From Maribellus sp. CM-23 (GTDB lineage Bacteria > Bacteroidota > Bacteroidia > Bacteroidales > Prolixibacteraceae), in assembly GCF_021354595.1 (NCBI RefSeq), contig NZ_JADWYJ010000010.1, forward strand, positions 1 through 64,000: a DNA stretch of 64,000 nucleotides, given 5' to 3'. Of this stretch, positions 36,310 to 46,500 are shown piece after piece. The notes beneath the pieces are model-generated. The model was not told where the DNA came from and did no database searches. It worked only from the letters and a program-made list of their open reading frames with translations. The position numbers and the translations under genes were made by a program. How positions within the stretch are numbered: position 1 is the first letter of the stretch; each line of letters begins with the position of its first letter.

Positions 36310-38093
36310 TATTCTTTTAACATCGTCAGAAAATCAGTTAAATGATTCAAGTAAATTTCTCTTGGACTGCAATCAAACTTATTACACAAATAAGCTGCAA
36401 TGCCTACTACTTCTCCCATCATCCCGGTGGTTTTCATTACTCTTACTGTGCCTAAGGCAATATGTGAAACGCTGATATTTCTTCCGGCCATGAACAAATT
36501 CTCGATATTATTCGAGTAAAGGCATCGGTAGGGAAAATGATAAGGAGTAAAATTCCTATCATGGTCTGCCACTGCAATAAATTCTTCTCCCGGGTAGAAT
36601 TTACTATTTACCGGATCCGGATAATGCAGATCAATCCCCCAGGTAGTAGTAATGCAGGCATCCGGATACTGAACGTTATTTAAAATATCCAGTTCAGTTA
36701 AAAACACATCTCCGATCAGTCTTCTCGATTCGCGCTTGCCGGCGACTAAGCCCATCCATTCAAGCTTCCAGTTTTTATACTTTTCCGGTAAATTGTTTTT
36801 TAAATAAGACCAATGCCCATAGATTACTCTAAATTTATGATCTCTTACTTTTTCCGCATTTTCAACTGTGTCCCAGAAAAATCCTGTTTCCCAATTCCAT
36901 GCTCCCCGGGTACTCTCCAAATAATATTTTTCGGAGAACTGTACAGCCCAGTCACAAACGGGAAAAGATGAAGCATAATCCTGTGCATTGGCATACCAGT
37001 GTATGGTTGTACCCAAGGTCATGCTATCAGAGAACATTGGTGCCTTGGGCTCTTTGGTTTCGTTATATCCTTCACGCCCCATTTTAAAATTCGCCCCCGC
37101 AGCATATCCCACTGTTCCGTCTCCAGTACAATCAACAAAATACTTTCCTGAAAACTGATGTTCTTTGGAAGTTACAATGTTTCTTCCAATAACAGCTGTA
37201 ATTCTGTTTCCCGAGGTTTTAACATCAAAAATGTGAGTTGACAAAAACAGAGATATATTTTTCTCTGCACTGATTTTTGCCATCTTCAAATCATCTCCAT
37301 AATCGGTAGCAGAACCAGCTTCACCTTTAAAACCTGTATCCAACTCCCGAACAATTCTACCTACCTTCGGAAATAAGTTTTTATCCATATCCCCCTGCAT
37401 TGGCAATCGAATTTCGGAGCTGTTATTTCCTCCCAAAACAGGTCTGTTTTGAATCAATGCTACTTTTAGTCCCAATCTAGCTGACTGAATTGAAGCAGAA
37501 ATACCGGCAATACCTCCCCCCACAACCACCAAGTCAAATGTTCCCTCATCAATTGGCTCTGATGGTAAATTCAGCATCTTTTTTCTGAAAGCAGTCAAAT
37601 CTTTTTTTGAAAGCGGAGGCTCCTCATTCTTCTTCGAAAAATACAAGGCATCAACCCGTCCTTCAAACCCAGTGAGATCAAGAAGTGAAATACTAACTGT
37701 CAGATCACGGATATTGACTGTACCTCCGTATTGCCAATGCCATTCCGCAACTCTGTTTCCACCAAAAACTTCATTGATCGTGTCCTGATTGATTTGTACC
37801 TGAAATTTTCCGGGACCTTTCGGATAAGGAGACCAATCTTTTGTTCGAATCCAAAAATGATATTTCCCTTTTTGTGGGAATCTTACGGATGTAGTTGCAG
37901 GTTTTACTGGTTCGCCCAATCCATGTGCCAATAAATAAGGCGATCCCATCTGATCAACAAACTGCGGGTCAATCACCCAGCCTCCGATATGATCAAACTG
38001 CTCGGCCTCCAGCCATACTTTGTCATCTGCCTTGCTCTTATTGCTCAACAAAAACAAGCAACAAAAAATAAATACGATATATATTTTATTCAT
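36309..38093 (-). CDS. Exported FAD-dependent oxidoreductase
   Basis: A flavoprotein of about 594 residues. The start is placed at ATG 38093 because a clear signal peptide begins there (MNKIYIVFIFCCLFLLSNKS); the longer reading has no such signal. A carbohydrate-binding-like beta domain (about 20-145, YHFWIRTKDWSPYPKGPGKF) is fused to a FAD_oxidored domain with dinucleotide motif VVVGGGIAGISAS (about 190) and VDCTGDGTVGYAAG (about 320). These fusions are common beside SusCD genes and are thought to oxidise sugars, but substrates are mostly unknown. It follows susD of locus 2. Confidence 0.85.
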   Translation of the reverse strand: MNKIYIVFIFCCLFLLSNKSKADDKVWLEAEQFDHIGGWVIDPQFVDQMGSPYLLAHGLGEPVKPATTSVRFPQKGKYHFWIRTKDWSPYPKGPGKFQVQINQDTINEVFGGNRVAEWHWQYGGTVNIRDLTVSISLLDLTGFEGRVDALYFSKKNEEPPLSKKDLTAFRKKMLNLPSEPIDEGTFDLVVVGGGIAGISASIQSARLGLKVALIQNRPVLGGNNSSEIRLPMQGDMDKNLFPKVGRIVRELDTGFKGEAGSATDYGDDLKMAKISAEKNISLFLSTHIFDVKTSGNRITAVIGRNIVTSKEHQFSGKYFVDCTGDGTVGYAAGANFKMGREGYNETKEPKAPMFSDSMTLGTTIHWYANAQDYASSFPVCDWAVQFSEKYYLESTRGAWNWETGFFWDTVENAEKVRDHKFRVIYGHWSYLKNNLPEKYKNWKLEWMGLVAGKRESRRLIGDVFLTELDILNNVQYPDACITTTWGIDLHYPDPVNSKFYPGEEFIAVADHDRNFTPYHFPYRCLYSNNIENLFMAGRNISVSHIALGTVRVMKTTGMMGEVVGIAAYLCNKFDCSPREIYLNHLTDFLTMLKE

Positions 38094-38289
38094 GATCTCA
38101 GGATAACATAAATGAATTTCTCCCTCTGTCCGGTATTGCATTAACCGTTGCCACATTATCTACTAAATAGTATTTCCCTATTTGAAAACTCAGGATACGA
38201 GCCTGCTGCAAATATGCTTAGACAAAAGGTTATATGTGAAATTTAATAGGTTAATGCCCTTGACTGATATCAAGGGCATTAACTTATAA

Positions 38290-39963
38290 TCAATAATTAG
38301 GATTTTGAGTTAATTCCGAATTGGTTTCAATTTCAATTCTCGGGATTGGCAAGACCATATCTCTATTGGGATTGAATTTTCGTTGCTCAATCACCCTCAT
38401 ATCATCTTTATTTGATACCTGAGAGTAATCCGGAGTTCCATATTCATTCACAATTGGGGCTTCATTTAGCCGTCCTCTCGGAGGCCGTCCATATAATGGT
38501 CCATTCATTACCTCATTTACAATTCCCCATCTTCTAATATCAGACCATCTCAATCCTTCCCAAGCAAATTCAACCTTTCTTTCTTTCCTTATGATATTCC
38601 TTAGTTCAGCCTTGCTTTTATCATCTGTAATTGCCGGCATATTTACACTCGGTCTTTGTCTTACTTTGTTTATTGCCTGATAAACTGACTCGTCAATCTG
38701 GTCTAATTCAACTTTTGCTTCTGCATACATCAGCAAAACATCGGCATAACGAATAAAGATAAAACCGGTTTCTGAATTGTCCAGTTCAGAAGGCTTGGAT
38801 GCTTCATTGTACTTTCGCCAAACAAAACCGGAGAAAGAGGAATAAGGATTTAATGCATCCTGGTTGGCAACTCTTAAAGCTGGCGAAACCTTATAATTCC
38901 AACACACCACACTGTCTTTATGCGTTTCAAACTGGTAACCCATGTATTGCGAACCGGGAACTACAATGGTTAGGTTTAATCTGGGGTCCCTGTTTGCATA
39001 AGGATTTTCCGGATCATAAAGAGGCGATTTATCAATGGATAAGCCATCCAGACAATCATACGAATCGACGGTTACCTGAACCGGAATTTTACTGCTGTAG
39101 CCGCCCCCCATTCTTGACGTGCATCCCCTTATGACTCCAGATGTTTTATACCCTTCTTTATACGGAATTTGAAATATAATCTCATTACTGTTCATTTGAG
39201 TTGCAGACTTGAACATATCACTAAAATTGTCGTCAATCTCGTATTCCTCTAAATCCATAACCGCTTTTGAAGCTTCAAGGGCGATATCATACTTTTTATT
39301 GTAAATTGCTGTTCTTGCTTTCAATGCAAAAGCAGCCCCTTTTCCAATTCGACCATACTCCGGAGCACCAATGTGAGCAGGGAGATCCGTTGCAGCCTCG
39401 GTTAATTCCTTTAATATGAAATCTACAATTTCATTCTTGCCGGTTTTGGGCATCTGAGCCTCTGCAAGTGTGAGCGAATTAAGTACCAGCGGAACATCGC
39501 TCCATAATTCAGTTAACATCAGATAGTAGTAAGCTCTGATAAATCTGGTTTCTGCAATTATTCGTTTAAACACGTCTGGCGAAGTGGCAGCCTCGGCACG
39601 TTCAGCATTTTCAAGTAAAAAATTACATCGCCCTATTCCTATGTAATAATTTTTCCACAGCTGTTCTGCCCAAAGATTATTTATGTCGTGGGTACCATTA
39701 CCAATAGATTGCATATTCGTTTCTGCTCTTTCCCAGGCAATATCTGTTGTAACGTCGAGCAAGGCAGGAGTAACCATACCATAGTTGGTTCCTAGCCACA
39801 AGGAACCATAACACCCCCATACTGCAGCTTCCAGTTCTTTTTGATTGCTTGGGAAAGTACTTGATGAGGGTCTGTCTAAAGGATACTTTTCCAAAGTTAA
39901 GTCATCGCACGAGCTTAACATCAATAACAGAGTTATGATATATATGTATATTCTTTCTTTCAT
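38290..39963 (-). CDS. SusD/RagB-family glycan-binding lipoprotein (locus 2)
   Basis: A surface lipoprotein of 557 residues with lipobox LSSCDD (Cys about 19) and the SusD start LEKYPLDRPSSSTFPS. TPR-like helices include RFIRAYYYLMLTELWSDVP, and the C-terminal domain has IFIRYADVLLMYAEAKVELD and the ending NSELTQNPNY. It starts 11 bp after susC of locus 2 and works with it. It is only distantly similar to the locus 1 SusD, so the two loci probably take up different glycans. Confidence 0.95.
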   Translation of the reverse strand: MKERIYIYIITLLLMLSSCDDLTLEKYPLDRPSSSTFPSNQKELEAAVWGCYGSLWLGTNYGMVTPALLDVTTDIAWERAETNMQSIGNGTHDINNLWAEQLWKNYYIGIGRCNFLLENAERAEAATSPDVFKRIIAETRFIRAYYYLMLTELWSDVPLVLNSLTLAEAQMPKTGKNEIVDFILKELTEAATDLPAHIGAPEYGRIGKGAAFALKARTAIYNKKYDIALEASKAVMDLEEYEIDDNFSDMFKSATQMNSNEIIFQIPYKEGYKTSGVIRGCTSRMGGGYSSKIPVQVTVDSYDCLDGLSIDKSPLYDPENPYANRDPRLNLTIVVPGSQYMGYQFETHKDSVVCWNYKVSPALRVANQDALNPYSSFSGFVWRKYNEASKPSELDNSETGFIFIRYADVLLMYAEAKVELDQIDESVYQAINKVRQRPSVNMPAITDDKSKAELRNIIRKERKVEFAWEGLRWSDIRRWGIVNEVMNGPLYGRPPRGRLNEAPIVNEYGTPDYSQVSNKDDMRVIEQRKFNPNRDMVLPIPRIEIETNSELTQNPNY

Positions 39964-39974
39964 GATATTTCTAT

Positions 39975-42900
39975 TTAAAAGGTAACATCTAAACCAATTG
40001 TATATACTTTCACTTGAGGATAATATGAACCAGCTCCGACAGGTGCTTCGGGATCGTACCCTTCCCAGAAATTATCAAAGGTGAGCAAATTCTGTCCTGT
40101 AGCATAAATCCTCAACCTCGAAAGCCTGATCTTATTTGTTATACTACCGGGCAGGGTATAGCCCACTGTTAGGTTCTTAAGCCTAAGATAAGATGCATCT
40201 TTTACCCAAAAACTTGAATTCTGCTCGTTATTGGGTTCATTAAATGCCATTCGTGGAAATTGGGCATCCTGATTGTCGATTGACCATCTGTCTTTATGAA
40301 TTTCAAGCGCTGTAGCTCCCCAATAGAATGGCATTGTAGCCTGTCTGTGTAATAGTCCGTCAGCTTTTCCTACGCCTTGCCAAAACATGCTAAAGTCTAT
40401 ACCTCTCCAACCTGCATTCAGGTCAATACTGTATGTATAGCGGGGAATAGTGCTGCCTATAATCACTTCATCTTCATTGTTAATTACGTTATCAGTATTT
40501 TGATTTTTATATTTTATATCGCCAGGTCCAAAATTTCCGAACTGGGTTGCATACTTGTAATTACCATCGCCGTCGTAATCATCAGGAGAAATATATCCAA
40601 TAGCCTCATAGCCATACAACGAGTTAATAGGATATCCTTCCCGGTTAACTGTTAATCCGGTCATGTTAACACCTCTCAAGTCAAGCACTTCGTTTTTCAC
40701 ATCCGAAATCATAAAAGAAGCACCATACTTGAAATCATTGAATCGATCAGACCAGGTTATTCCCAAATCCCATCCTTTGTTTGAAACCTCGGCAGCATTC
40801 TCGTAAGTAGGTGCTAATCCGATTATATGCGGAACATTTAGCTTCCAAAGAATGCCGCGGGTTAGCTTATCATAGTAGTCAAACGTCAGATTTAGCTTTG
40901 ACAAAACCATTAAATCAATCCCGACATTAAACATTTCTGTCTCTTCCCAGGAAATCGCTTTATTAGCCATATCGTTAATGTATCCACTGGTAACAGGGTT
41001 ACCTCCAATTATGTATGAGCCCGAGTTGACAACAGACGCAAAAGCATAATTTCCAATATTCTGATTACCGAGTTTTCCCCACGAAGCTCTTATCTTCGCA
41101 TTTTCAATGGTCCCTTTCATACTCTCCCAAAAGTTCTCCTCAGAGAAGCGCCACCCCAAAGAGAATGAAGGAAATAAGCCCCACTTATATCCAGTATCAA
41201 ACTTTGATGAACCGTCATACCTTAGATTTGCCTCAAATAAATATTTTCCCTGAAAATCGTAATTCAACCGGCCAAAAAATGATGCAATACTCCATTCTGA
41301 TCCTGACCCGTAATTCTGCTGATTATCTGTCCCTCCGGCATCAAGTTTTGAATACTGAGGGAAAATAAAATCATCCCGATAGGCACCGATATAATCGTTA
41401 ACTCCACTTTCCCACTGAAATCCGGCCAGAATTTTTACATTGTGAGCATTTGCCCAAGATCTGTCAAAGTTCCCAATCGCTTTAAAGTCATGGCTCAGGC
41501 CCCACATTCTATTTTCGTTTAAGAAAGTTTTTTGAGGCCTTGTGTAAGCTAGCTCGCCATCGGGATAATACGTTAGAACACTTTTGTTATAAACGGTAGA
41601 AAAAACATTATTGTAGGACGGTGAATAAACTATATCAGCTGAAATATTATCAGTGAATTTATAGTTCAAGCCCATATTCATCGACAATGTGGGACTTAAA
41701 TATTTCCGAAAACCACCATCGTTTGCAAATGCCAAAACATTATCACCATCCCATCCTACAGCCCACTTACCGTTGGTTAGTTTCGCAGGATAAATCGCGG
41801 GAGACCGACTAACCCAGTATATTACATCATTAACTCCTCTTCCTGGCTCCCGACGCTCGTTGTAAATTACATTTAAATCTAATTTTGCATTAAGTTTATC
41901 CGAAAACTGAATATCACTATTGAGTCTTGTTGAAACCCTTTGATACTCTGTGTTCGGAATCAATCCGTCTTGCTTGTAAAATCCTACTCCGGCCAAAAGC
42001 CTCGCCTTTTGGGTGCCTCCCTTTATCGTCAAGTAGTGATTTTGTTGATAAGCAAAGTCTTTGTATACCTCATTTTGCCAGTCAACATTCGGATATTCAT
42101 CCGGATTACTGGCCATATTTGACTGGTATTCGTTGATATAACTTTCAGAAAAAACAGGAGTACGACCGCTATTGGAGTAGGCCTCATTTAAAAGTGTCAT
42201 ATGATCAATAGCACCAACTCTTTCCGGTAGGTTCGTAAAAGTTTGAAGACCTGAATAATGATTGTATGAAATGGATAGTTCATCGAGTTCAGCCCTCTTT
42301 GTCGTTATCAGAATTACGCCATTGGCAGCTCTCGATCCATAAATTGCAGAAGAAGCAGCATCTTTCAATACGGAAACCGATTCAATTAAATTAGGGTCAA
42401 GATGATTTATGTTCATTTCCGTTCCATCCACTAAAACAAGCGGATTTGCATCATTCAAAGTACCAATACCTCTAATCCTTATGTTACCACCATCATTACC
42501 CGGCTGGCCACTTCGTTGTGTTACTGTAATTCCGGGAGCTAACCCTTGCAAGGCCATAGACGTTTGCCCAACGGGCCTATTTGTCAGCTTATCTCCTGTT
42601 ACTGCAGAAACGGCTCCTGTCAAATTAATTTTCTTTTGCGTTCCGTAACCAATTGCAACAACTTCTTCCAGACCAATAGCATCCGCTACCATTACAACAT
42701 CTATATTGGATTTCCCGTCAACAGCTACTTCCTGCATTCTCATTCCTACAAAAGAGTATTGAAGTACCGCATCGTCAGGTATATTGTTTAGAAAATATTC
42801 TCCGTCGGCATTAGTTACGGTACCATTTGAGGTTCCCTTTACAACAACTGTTACGCCGAGTAATGGCACCCCAGACGAGTCGCTGACTTTGCCCGACACC

Positions 42901-43301
42901 GTTTCGTTATTCTGATCCGTCATATCATCAGGATTTGCATCCTTCTTCGAAATTACAATGATACGATCCATTACCCGGTAAGAATAGTGTTCATTATCAA
43001 GAATCTCGTTCATCACATTCTCGATCTTGGCTTCTTTAAGATTGACGGTGTACCTATCTTTCATGTCAAGTTGATCGGTTTTAAATAAAAACCCAAATTC
43101 GGTCTGCCTTTCTATTTCTTCTAAGACCTGCAGAATAGTGGCATCCTTTACATTTAAGCTAAAGCGAGTATTTTGCGAGTAGCTTCCTGTTGCCATTGTT
43201 ACCATGGACAGGAAAAGAAGTAAGGTTGTTAGTTTCATTGTTACCACTAATTTCATTAATCCGGGATATTCGCATCCTCGGAAAAATCGTTTTTTCTTCA
43301 T
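39975..43301 (-). CDS. SusC/RagA TonB-dependent transporter with STN domain (locus 2)
   Basis: An outer-membrane channel of 1108 residues. Signal sequence, STN domain (about 45-110), carboxypeptidase-regulatory-like domain (about 130-205, VSGKVSDSSGVPLLGVTVVV), TonB-box region EEVVAIGYGTQKK (about 215), plug (SVLKDAASSAIYGSRAANGV) and barrel are in the usual order. The STN domain ties it to the FecR/sigma pair just upstream. The gap to fecR holds two hairpins. About 60 residues shorter than the locus 1 protein. Confidence 0.95.
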   Translation of the reverse strand: MKKKRFFRGCEYPGLMKLVVTMKLTTLLLFLSMVTMATGSYSQNTRFSLNVKDATILQVLEEIERQTEFGFLFKTDQLDMKDRYTVNLKEAKIENVMNEILDNEHYSYRVMDRIIVISKKDANPDDMTDQNNETVSGKVSDSSGVPLLGVTVVVKGTSNGTVTNADGEYFLNNIPDDAVLQYSFVGMRMQEVAVDGKSNIDVVMVADAIGLEEVVAIGYGTQKKINLTGAVSAVTGDKLTNRPVGQTSMALQGLAPGITVTQRSGQPGNDGGNIRIRGIGTLNDANPLVLVDGTEMNINHLDPNLIESVSVLKDAASSAIYGSRAANGVILITTKRAELDELSISYNHYSGLQTFTNLPERVGAIDHMTLLNEAYSNSGRTPVFSESYINEYQSNMASNPDEYPNVDWQNEVYKDFAYQQNHYLTIKGGTQKARLLAGVGFYKQDGLIPNTEYQRVSTRLNSDIQFSDKLNAKLDLNVIYNERREPGRGVNDVIYWVSRSPAIYPAKLTNGKWAVGWDGDNVLAFANDGGFRKYLSPTLSMNMGLNYKFTDNISADIVYSPSYNNVFSTVYNKSVLTYYPDGELAYTRPQKTFLNENRMWGLSHDFKAIGNFDRSWANAHNVKILAGFQWESGVNDYIGAYRDDFIFPQYSKLDAGGTDNQQNYGSGSEWSIASFFGRLNYDFQGKYLFEANLRYDGSSKFDTGYKWGLFPSFSLGWRFSEENFWESMKGTIENAKIRASWGKLGNQNIGNYAFASVVNSGSYIIGGNPVTSGYINDMANKAISWEETEMFNVGIDLMVLSKLNLTFDYYDKLTRGILWKLNVPHIIGLAPTYENAAEVSNKGWDLGITWSDRFNDFKYGASFMISDVKNEVLDLRGVNMTGLTVNREGYPINSLYGYEAIGYISPDDYDGDGNYKYATQFGNFGPGDIKYKNQNTDNVINNEDEVIIGSTIPRYTYSIDLNAGWRGIDFSMFWQGVGKADGLLHRQATMPFYWGATALEIHKDRWSIDNQDAQFPRMAFNEPNNEQNSSFWVKDASYLRLKNLTVGYTLPGSITNKIRLSRLRIYATGQNLLTFDNFWEGYDPEAPVGAGSYYPQVKVYTIGLDVTF

Positions 43302-43333
43302 AGTTTTGTTTGATTACTTGTTAATAATTTGGT

Positions 43334-43402
43334 TGAGGTAACCGCAAATTACCTCAGCCGGTATTTCAAAAAGAGTAAGCCGGGATGTTGTCAGCATCCC
43401 GG
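43334..43402 (-). promoter_or_regulatory. Two stem-loops in the fecR-susC gap (locus 2)
   Basis: TGAGGTAA/TTACCTCA (43334-43341, 43349-43356) and CCGGGATG/CATCCCGG (43380-43387, 43395-43402) form two perfect 8-bp stems with 7-nt loops. The second carries TTTTTT only on the plus strand, so in the direction of transcription neither is a standard terminator. Position matches the single hairpin of locus 1. Confidence 0.6.
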
Positions 43403-43475
43403 TTTTTTGATTTAGTTGATCAGATTACTTCATAGGCTTTCAGATTTAAGTTCGTAGGCTAATTAATTTTTCTAA

Positions 43476-44468
43476 CTAATAAACTATTACTGTATCGGGT
43501 TTATCTACATTCTCAATGACCCGGTAATTAAAATCGGTGGTTGCTTTTAACATTTTCAGCACATGCAATGCGCTGGTGGTCTTCTTTATATTTCCGGTAA
43601 ACCGGTAATCCCTGAGCTCATTGTTTTCAAACTGAAATTCAATGCCGTACCAGCGACTGAGCTCTTTAAAGATATCCTCCAGGCGTTGATCGCGAATTAC
43701 AAATTTGCCTTCCCGCCAGGCCGACAAAACATTATCCGTGATCGAACGAAGCTCCATCCTTTTCTCCGTAGAATGATACATCGCACTTTCGCCCGGTTCA
43801 AGTTCAACGATGGTTTTACCTGTCTGCGTCAGAATATCCGCTTTCCCTTCCACCAATGAAGTTTCGATATAATTATCTTCCGGATAAGCTTTAATATTAA
43901 AAGTGGTTCCTAAATCGCGCACCAATATGTCCCCCACTTCAATAATTAAGGGGCAATCATCGCGGTGGGTAACCTCAAAATAGGCTTCCCCCGACAATTG
44001 AGCGAGACGCTTATTGCCTTTAAGATCTTCCCTGTACAACAATTCCGATTCGGAGTTCAGCCATACTTTTGTGCCGTCGGGAAACTCAACAACACTAACA
44101 CTCCCACGCATTGCGGTGTATTTCTGAAAACCCGTTTCGGGATACTCAAAGTTTTGTTTAGAAATAAAATAACCGGCAGTACCGCCTATACCAAGAGCAA
44201 ACAAAAGAACAGCTGCATACTTTAACATTCTTCCGGCGAAAGTCAATGAGTGGACTTGCCTTTCTTCTTTTATTTTCTGCCACAAATCGTCGAAATCTAT
44301 GTCCAGGTTCACCGTAGTTTCATCCATCGAAGTACGCAACCACAAACTCTTCAACTCAAAAAACAGTTCTTCTTCTTTATGATTATTTTCCAACTGCCGG
44401 TAAAACACTTCCTTCTCCTCATCACTGGCCTCATTGGTAAGAATATGCAATAGCAAATTTTCGTTCAT
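43476..44468 (-). CDS. FecR-family anti-sigma factor (locus 2)
   Basis: An inner-membrane protein of 330 residues. The N-terminal sigma-binding part is followed by one membrane helix (MLKYAAVLLFALGIGGTAGYF, about 83-103), the FecR domain (FPDGTKVWLNSESELLYRED and LSGEAYFEVTHRDD) and a C-terminal DUF4974 domain. It lies 89 bp after the ECF sigma gene and before susC, the standard order. Its upstream gap carries CACTTTTTCGATAGGGTA, whose role is unknown; the TGTCCACAAAA box of locus 1 is absent, so the two systems appear insulated. Confidence 0.93.
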   Translation of the reverse strand: MNENLLLHILTNEASDEEKEVFYRQLENNHKEEELFFELKSLWLRTSMDETTVNLDIDFDDLWQKIKEERQVHSLTFAGRMLKYAAVLLFALGIGGTAGYFISKQNFEYPETGFQKYTAMRGSVSVVEFPDGTKVWLNSESELLYREDLKGNKRLAQLSGEAYFEVTHRDDCPLIIEVGDILVRDLGTTFNIKAYPEDNYIETSLVEGKADILTQTGKTIVELEPGESAMYHSTEKRMELRSITDNVLSAWREGKFVIRDQRLEDIFKELSRWYGIEFQFENNELRDYRFTGNIKKTTSALHVLKMLKATTDFNYRVIENVDKPDTVIVY

Positions 44469-44557
44469 TCAATACATGTTTCGTAATAAACAAACCAAGG
44501 ATGAAATACCCTATCGAAAAAGTGAGAATATTATGCAAAAAAAAAATTGACTGGAAT

Positions 44558-45133
44558 CTAGTCCAAAAAATTTGGAAGAATCATTATCAATGGAAGGTAG
44601 TCTTTTAATTCTTCCCGAAGAATCTTCAGTGCCTTTGTTATTCGAGCTTCCACCGTTTTTTGCGATATTTCAAGTTCAAGTGCAATCTCTCTATTTTTCA
44701 TGTCTTTAAACCGACTCAATTCAAAAACGACACGAAGATGTTCCGGAAGATTTTTTATGGCGGCATCAATTTTTTCTTTGAGTTCTTTAAACTCCAGGTA
44801 ATCGTCAGAAATACGGTTTAAACTTTCGTATTGATACCGTAGTTCTTTTTCCCGGATTTTTTCATGGTGCTTTAAAAGAATTTGTCTGCGTTTCAGAATA
44901 TTCAGACAATTGTTCTTTACCAACGTAAACAGATAATTTTGAATGTTTGAACCGGATTCTAACTCATGCCTTACTTCCCACAATTTAACAAAAGCCTCCT
45001 GAACAACCGTTTTTGCCTCGTCTTCGTCGCCCAGGTAATGGCGTCCCAAATGACAAAGTGGTCGATAGTAGCTATTAAAAAGTTTCTTAAAACTGTTTTT
45101 ATTTGTCCCAAATAGTAGGTTTAGTTCAGGCAT
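44558..45133 (-). CDS. ECF-type RNA polymerase sigma factor (locus 2)
   Basis: A sigma factor of about 191 residues if started at ATG 45133 (MPELNLLFG). The longer reading would overlap the GNAT gene and the promoter box at 45167-45174. Region 2 includes DEDEAKTVVQEAFVKLWE and IQNYLFTLVKNNCLNILKRR; region 4 includes LPEHLRVVFELSRFKDMKNREIA and SQKTVEARITKALKILREEL. It presumably activates fecR and susCD of locus 2 after a signal through SusC-FecR. Confidence 0.92.
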   Translation of the reverse strand: MPELNLLFGTNKNSFKKLFNSYYRPLCHLGRHYLGDEDEAKTVVQEAFVKLWEVRHELESGSNIQNYLFTLVKNNCLNILKRRQILLKHHEKIREKELRYQYESLNRISDDYLEFKELKEKIDAAIKNLPEHLRVVFELSRFKDMKNREIALELEISQKTVEARITKALKILREELKDYLPLIMILPNFLD

Positions 45134-45166
45134 GTTGCGTTTATACCTTTTCAGGGTTATACTCAT

Positions 45167-45200
45167 CAAAACTATTGATGCTATATTCTTCTCTCCCAAA
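45167..45200 (-). promoter_or_regulatory. Promoter of the locus 2 sigma gene
   Basis: The minus strand has TTTG (45197-45200), a 22-bp spacer and the -7 box TAGTTTTG (45167-45174), about 33 bp before the ATG at 45133. It overlaps the 3' end of the GNAT gene. The spacer is slightly longer than the usual 19-21 bp. Confidence 0.5.
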
Positions 45201-45642
45201 AATAATTTGGAGGATCACATTCCTTAAATCCGGCTTTTTTATAAAGATTCTGTGCTTTGAGGTTATCATGGCGAACTTCCAGGTTAATTCGGCAATATCC
45301 ATTCTCCAGCGCATAATTCTCGATTGCCTTTAACAAGAAAAGTCCGACTCCTCTTTTCCGGAAATCCGGCGACACAATGAAATCGTGAATATTGATAAGC
45401 GGCTCAGCTTTCCATGTCGAAAAATTCAGGTTGCAATTGGCTAGTGCGGCATATTCACCGTCAATTTCCACAAGAAAACCAACATAAGCCACATGTGTCT
45501 TCAATCCTTCAATAATTTTGGGTCCCAGGGTCTCCGGCATCATCTCGCCAATTCCCATTTCATCCAGCATGTAATCGTTAATCAGCTTGATTACAGCATT
45601 GCTGTGTACTTTATTGCGCAAATCTACCTGAACAAATTTCAT
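45181..45642 (-). CDS. GNAT-family N-acetyltransferase
   Basis: A cytoplasmic acetyltransferase of 153 residues. The acetyl-CoA binding motif is visible in VSPDFRKRGVGLFLLKAIENYA (about 100-120), preceded by the EIDGEYAALANC strand and followed by NLKAQNLYKKAGF. The acceptor is unknown. It lies upstream of the locus 2 sigma gene in the same direction, 47 bp from its ATG, but the sigma gene has its own promoter box, so they may not belong together. Confidence 0.85.
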   Translation of the reverse strand: MKFVQVDLRNKVHSNAVIKLINDYMLDEMGIGEMMPETLGPKIIEGLKTHVAYVGFLVEIDGEYAALANCNLNFSTWKAEPLINIHDFIVSPDFRKRGVGLFLLKAIENYALENGYCRINLEVRHDNLKAQNLYKKAGFKECDPPNYFWERRI

Positions 45643-45835
45643 TTAGTTTAGTATTAGTTTTCCGGTAACTCATTGTTAGCTAATCACAGAATAGGATTAC
45701 AACGGATTGGTTACCTACCTCAAAATCGCAAACTCCAATATTATACTTTTTCAGTGGGGTTCCCAACTTTCTTTCATCAATTTTTAAATTCCAGGACTCG
45801 GTAGCAATTTCTTTCGCCAACGAAAAACCAGCAGA

Positions 45836-46468
45836 CTACCATTTGAATTTGTAACTGAGGCCGACGATTTTCTTCGATTCTTTATCAGAATGTATATGAT
45901 CGTTTAACCGGAAATAAGCACTAATACGTTGTTGTGTGCTTATTTTATACTGAAGTCCTGTCTCCCATCTGGCTTTGTTAAATTCGCCCTCATCCAGGTC
46001 ACGGTAAAGTTCATAAGCAACGTAAGGGTCCAGGTTCAATTCCCTGATGGTGTATCCCAGGTCGAATTTTAACCGAAAGTAGCTTGCTTTCTCGCCTTCA
46101 GTAAAATCGTCCGAGTTTGTTTGCCTTAACCTAACCTTGGTCCATAGGTTGTTCCAGCCATACCCGGTTTTGGCATCAAACGCAAAACGGCCAAACCAAT
46201 GGTCCTCTCCGTCCTTACTTCGGTCGCTGCCAACCCGGTAACTCGCCTCCAATGAGAAATAATCGTTGAATTTATACTTAACTCCCGGTTCTGCAAAATA
46301 CTCTTCCAGACCGAAATCCTCGTTAAAACGAAGTTCAGGAGCCAGGTACATTTCCCATTTCTCACCCAGCTCCTTTGTTACGTCAAACTCGAACCAGGTT
46401 TGCTGAGCCATTGCTTCCACCGAAGTTATTGTCAACAAAATACCTGCGAAAAACAGTTTCTTGATCAT
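45836..46468 (-). CDS. DUF2490-like outer-membrane protein
   Basis: A protein of 210 residues with a signal peptide (1-21, ending AMAQQ). The body is a series of amphipathic beta strands typical of a small outer-membrane barrel (WFEFDVTKELGEKWEMYLAP, YFAEPGVKYKFNDYFSLEASY) ending IVGLSYKFKW with a terminal aromatic. The pattern matches DUF2490, whose function is not known. It stands alone; the 193-bp gap to the GNAT gene shows no clear terminator or RNA. Confidence 0.75.
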   Translation of the reverse strand: MIKKLFFAGILLTITSVEAMAQQTWFEFDVTKELGEKWEMYLAPELRFNEDFGLEEYFAEPGVKYKFNDYFSLEASYRVGSDRSKDGEDHWFGRFAFDAKTGYGWNNLWTKVRLRQTNSDDFTEGEKASYFRLKFDLGYTIRELNLDPYVAYELYRDLDEGEFNKARWETGLQYKISTQQRISAYFRLNDHIHSDKESKKIVGLSYKFKW

Positions 46469-46500
46469 TCGTCGCCTCTTTTGCCTTTTTTCCTTGTTAA

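Noticed and set aside
36309..38156. Longer start of the FAD-oxidoreductase at 38156
   Set aside because: The extra 21 residues hide the signal peptide that begins at the ATG at 38093.
43380..43408. Rho-independent terminator for susC or fecR of locus 2
   Set aside because: The T run lies on the plus strand while all nearby genes are on the minus strand, so it was listed as an intercistronic stem-loop.
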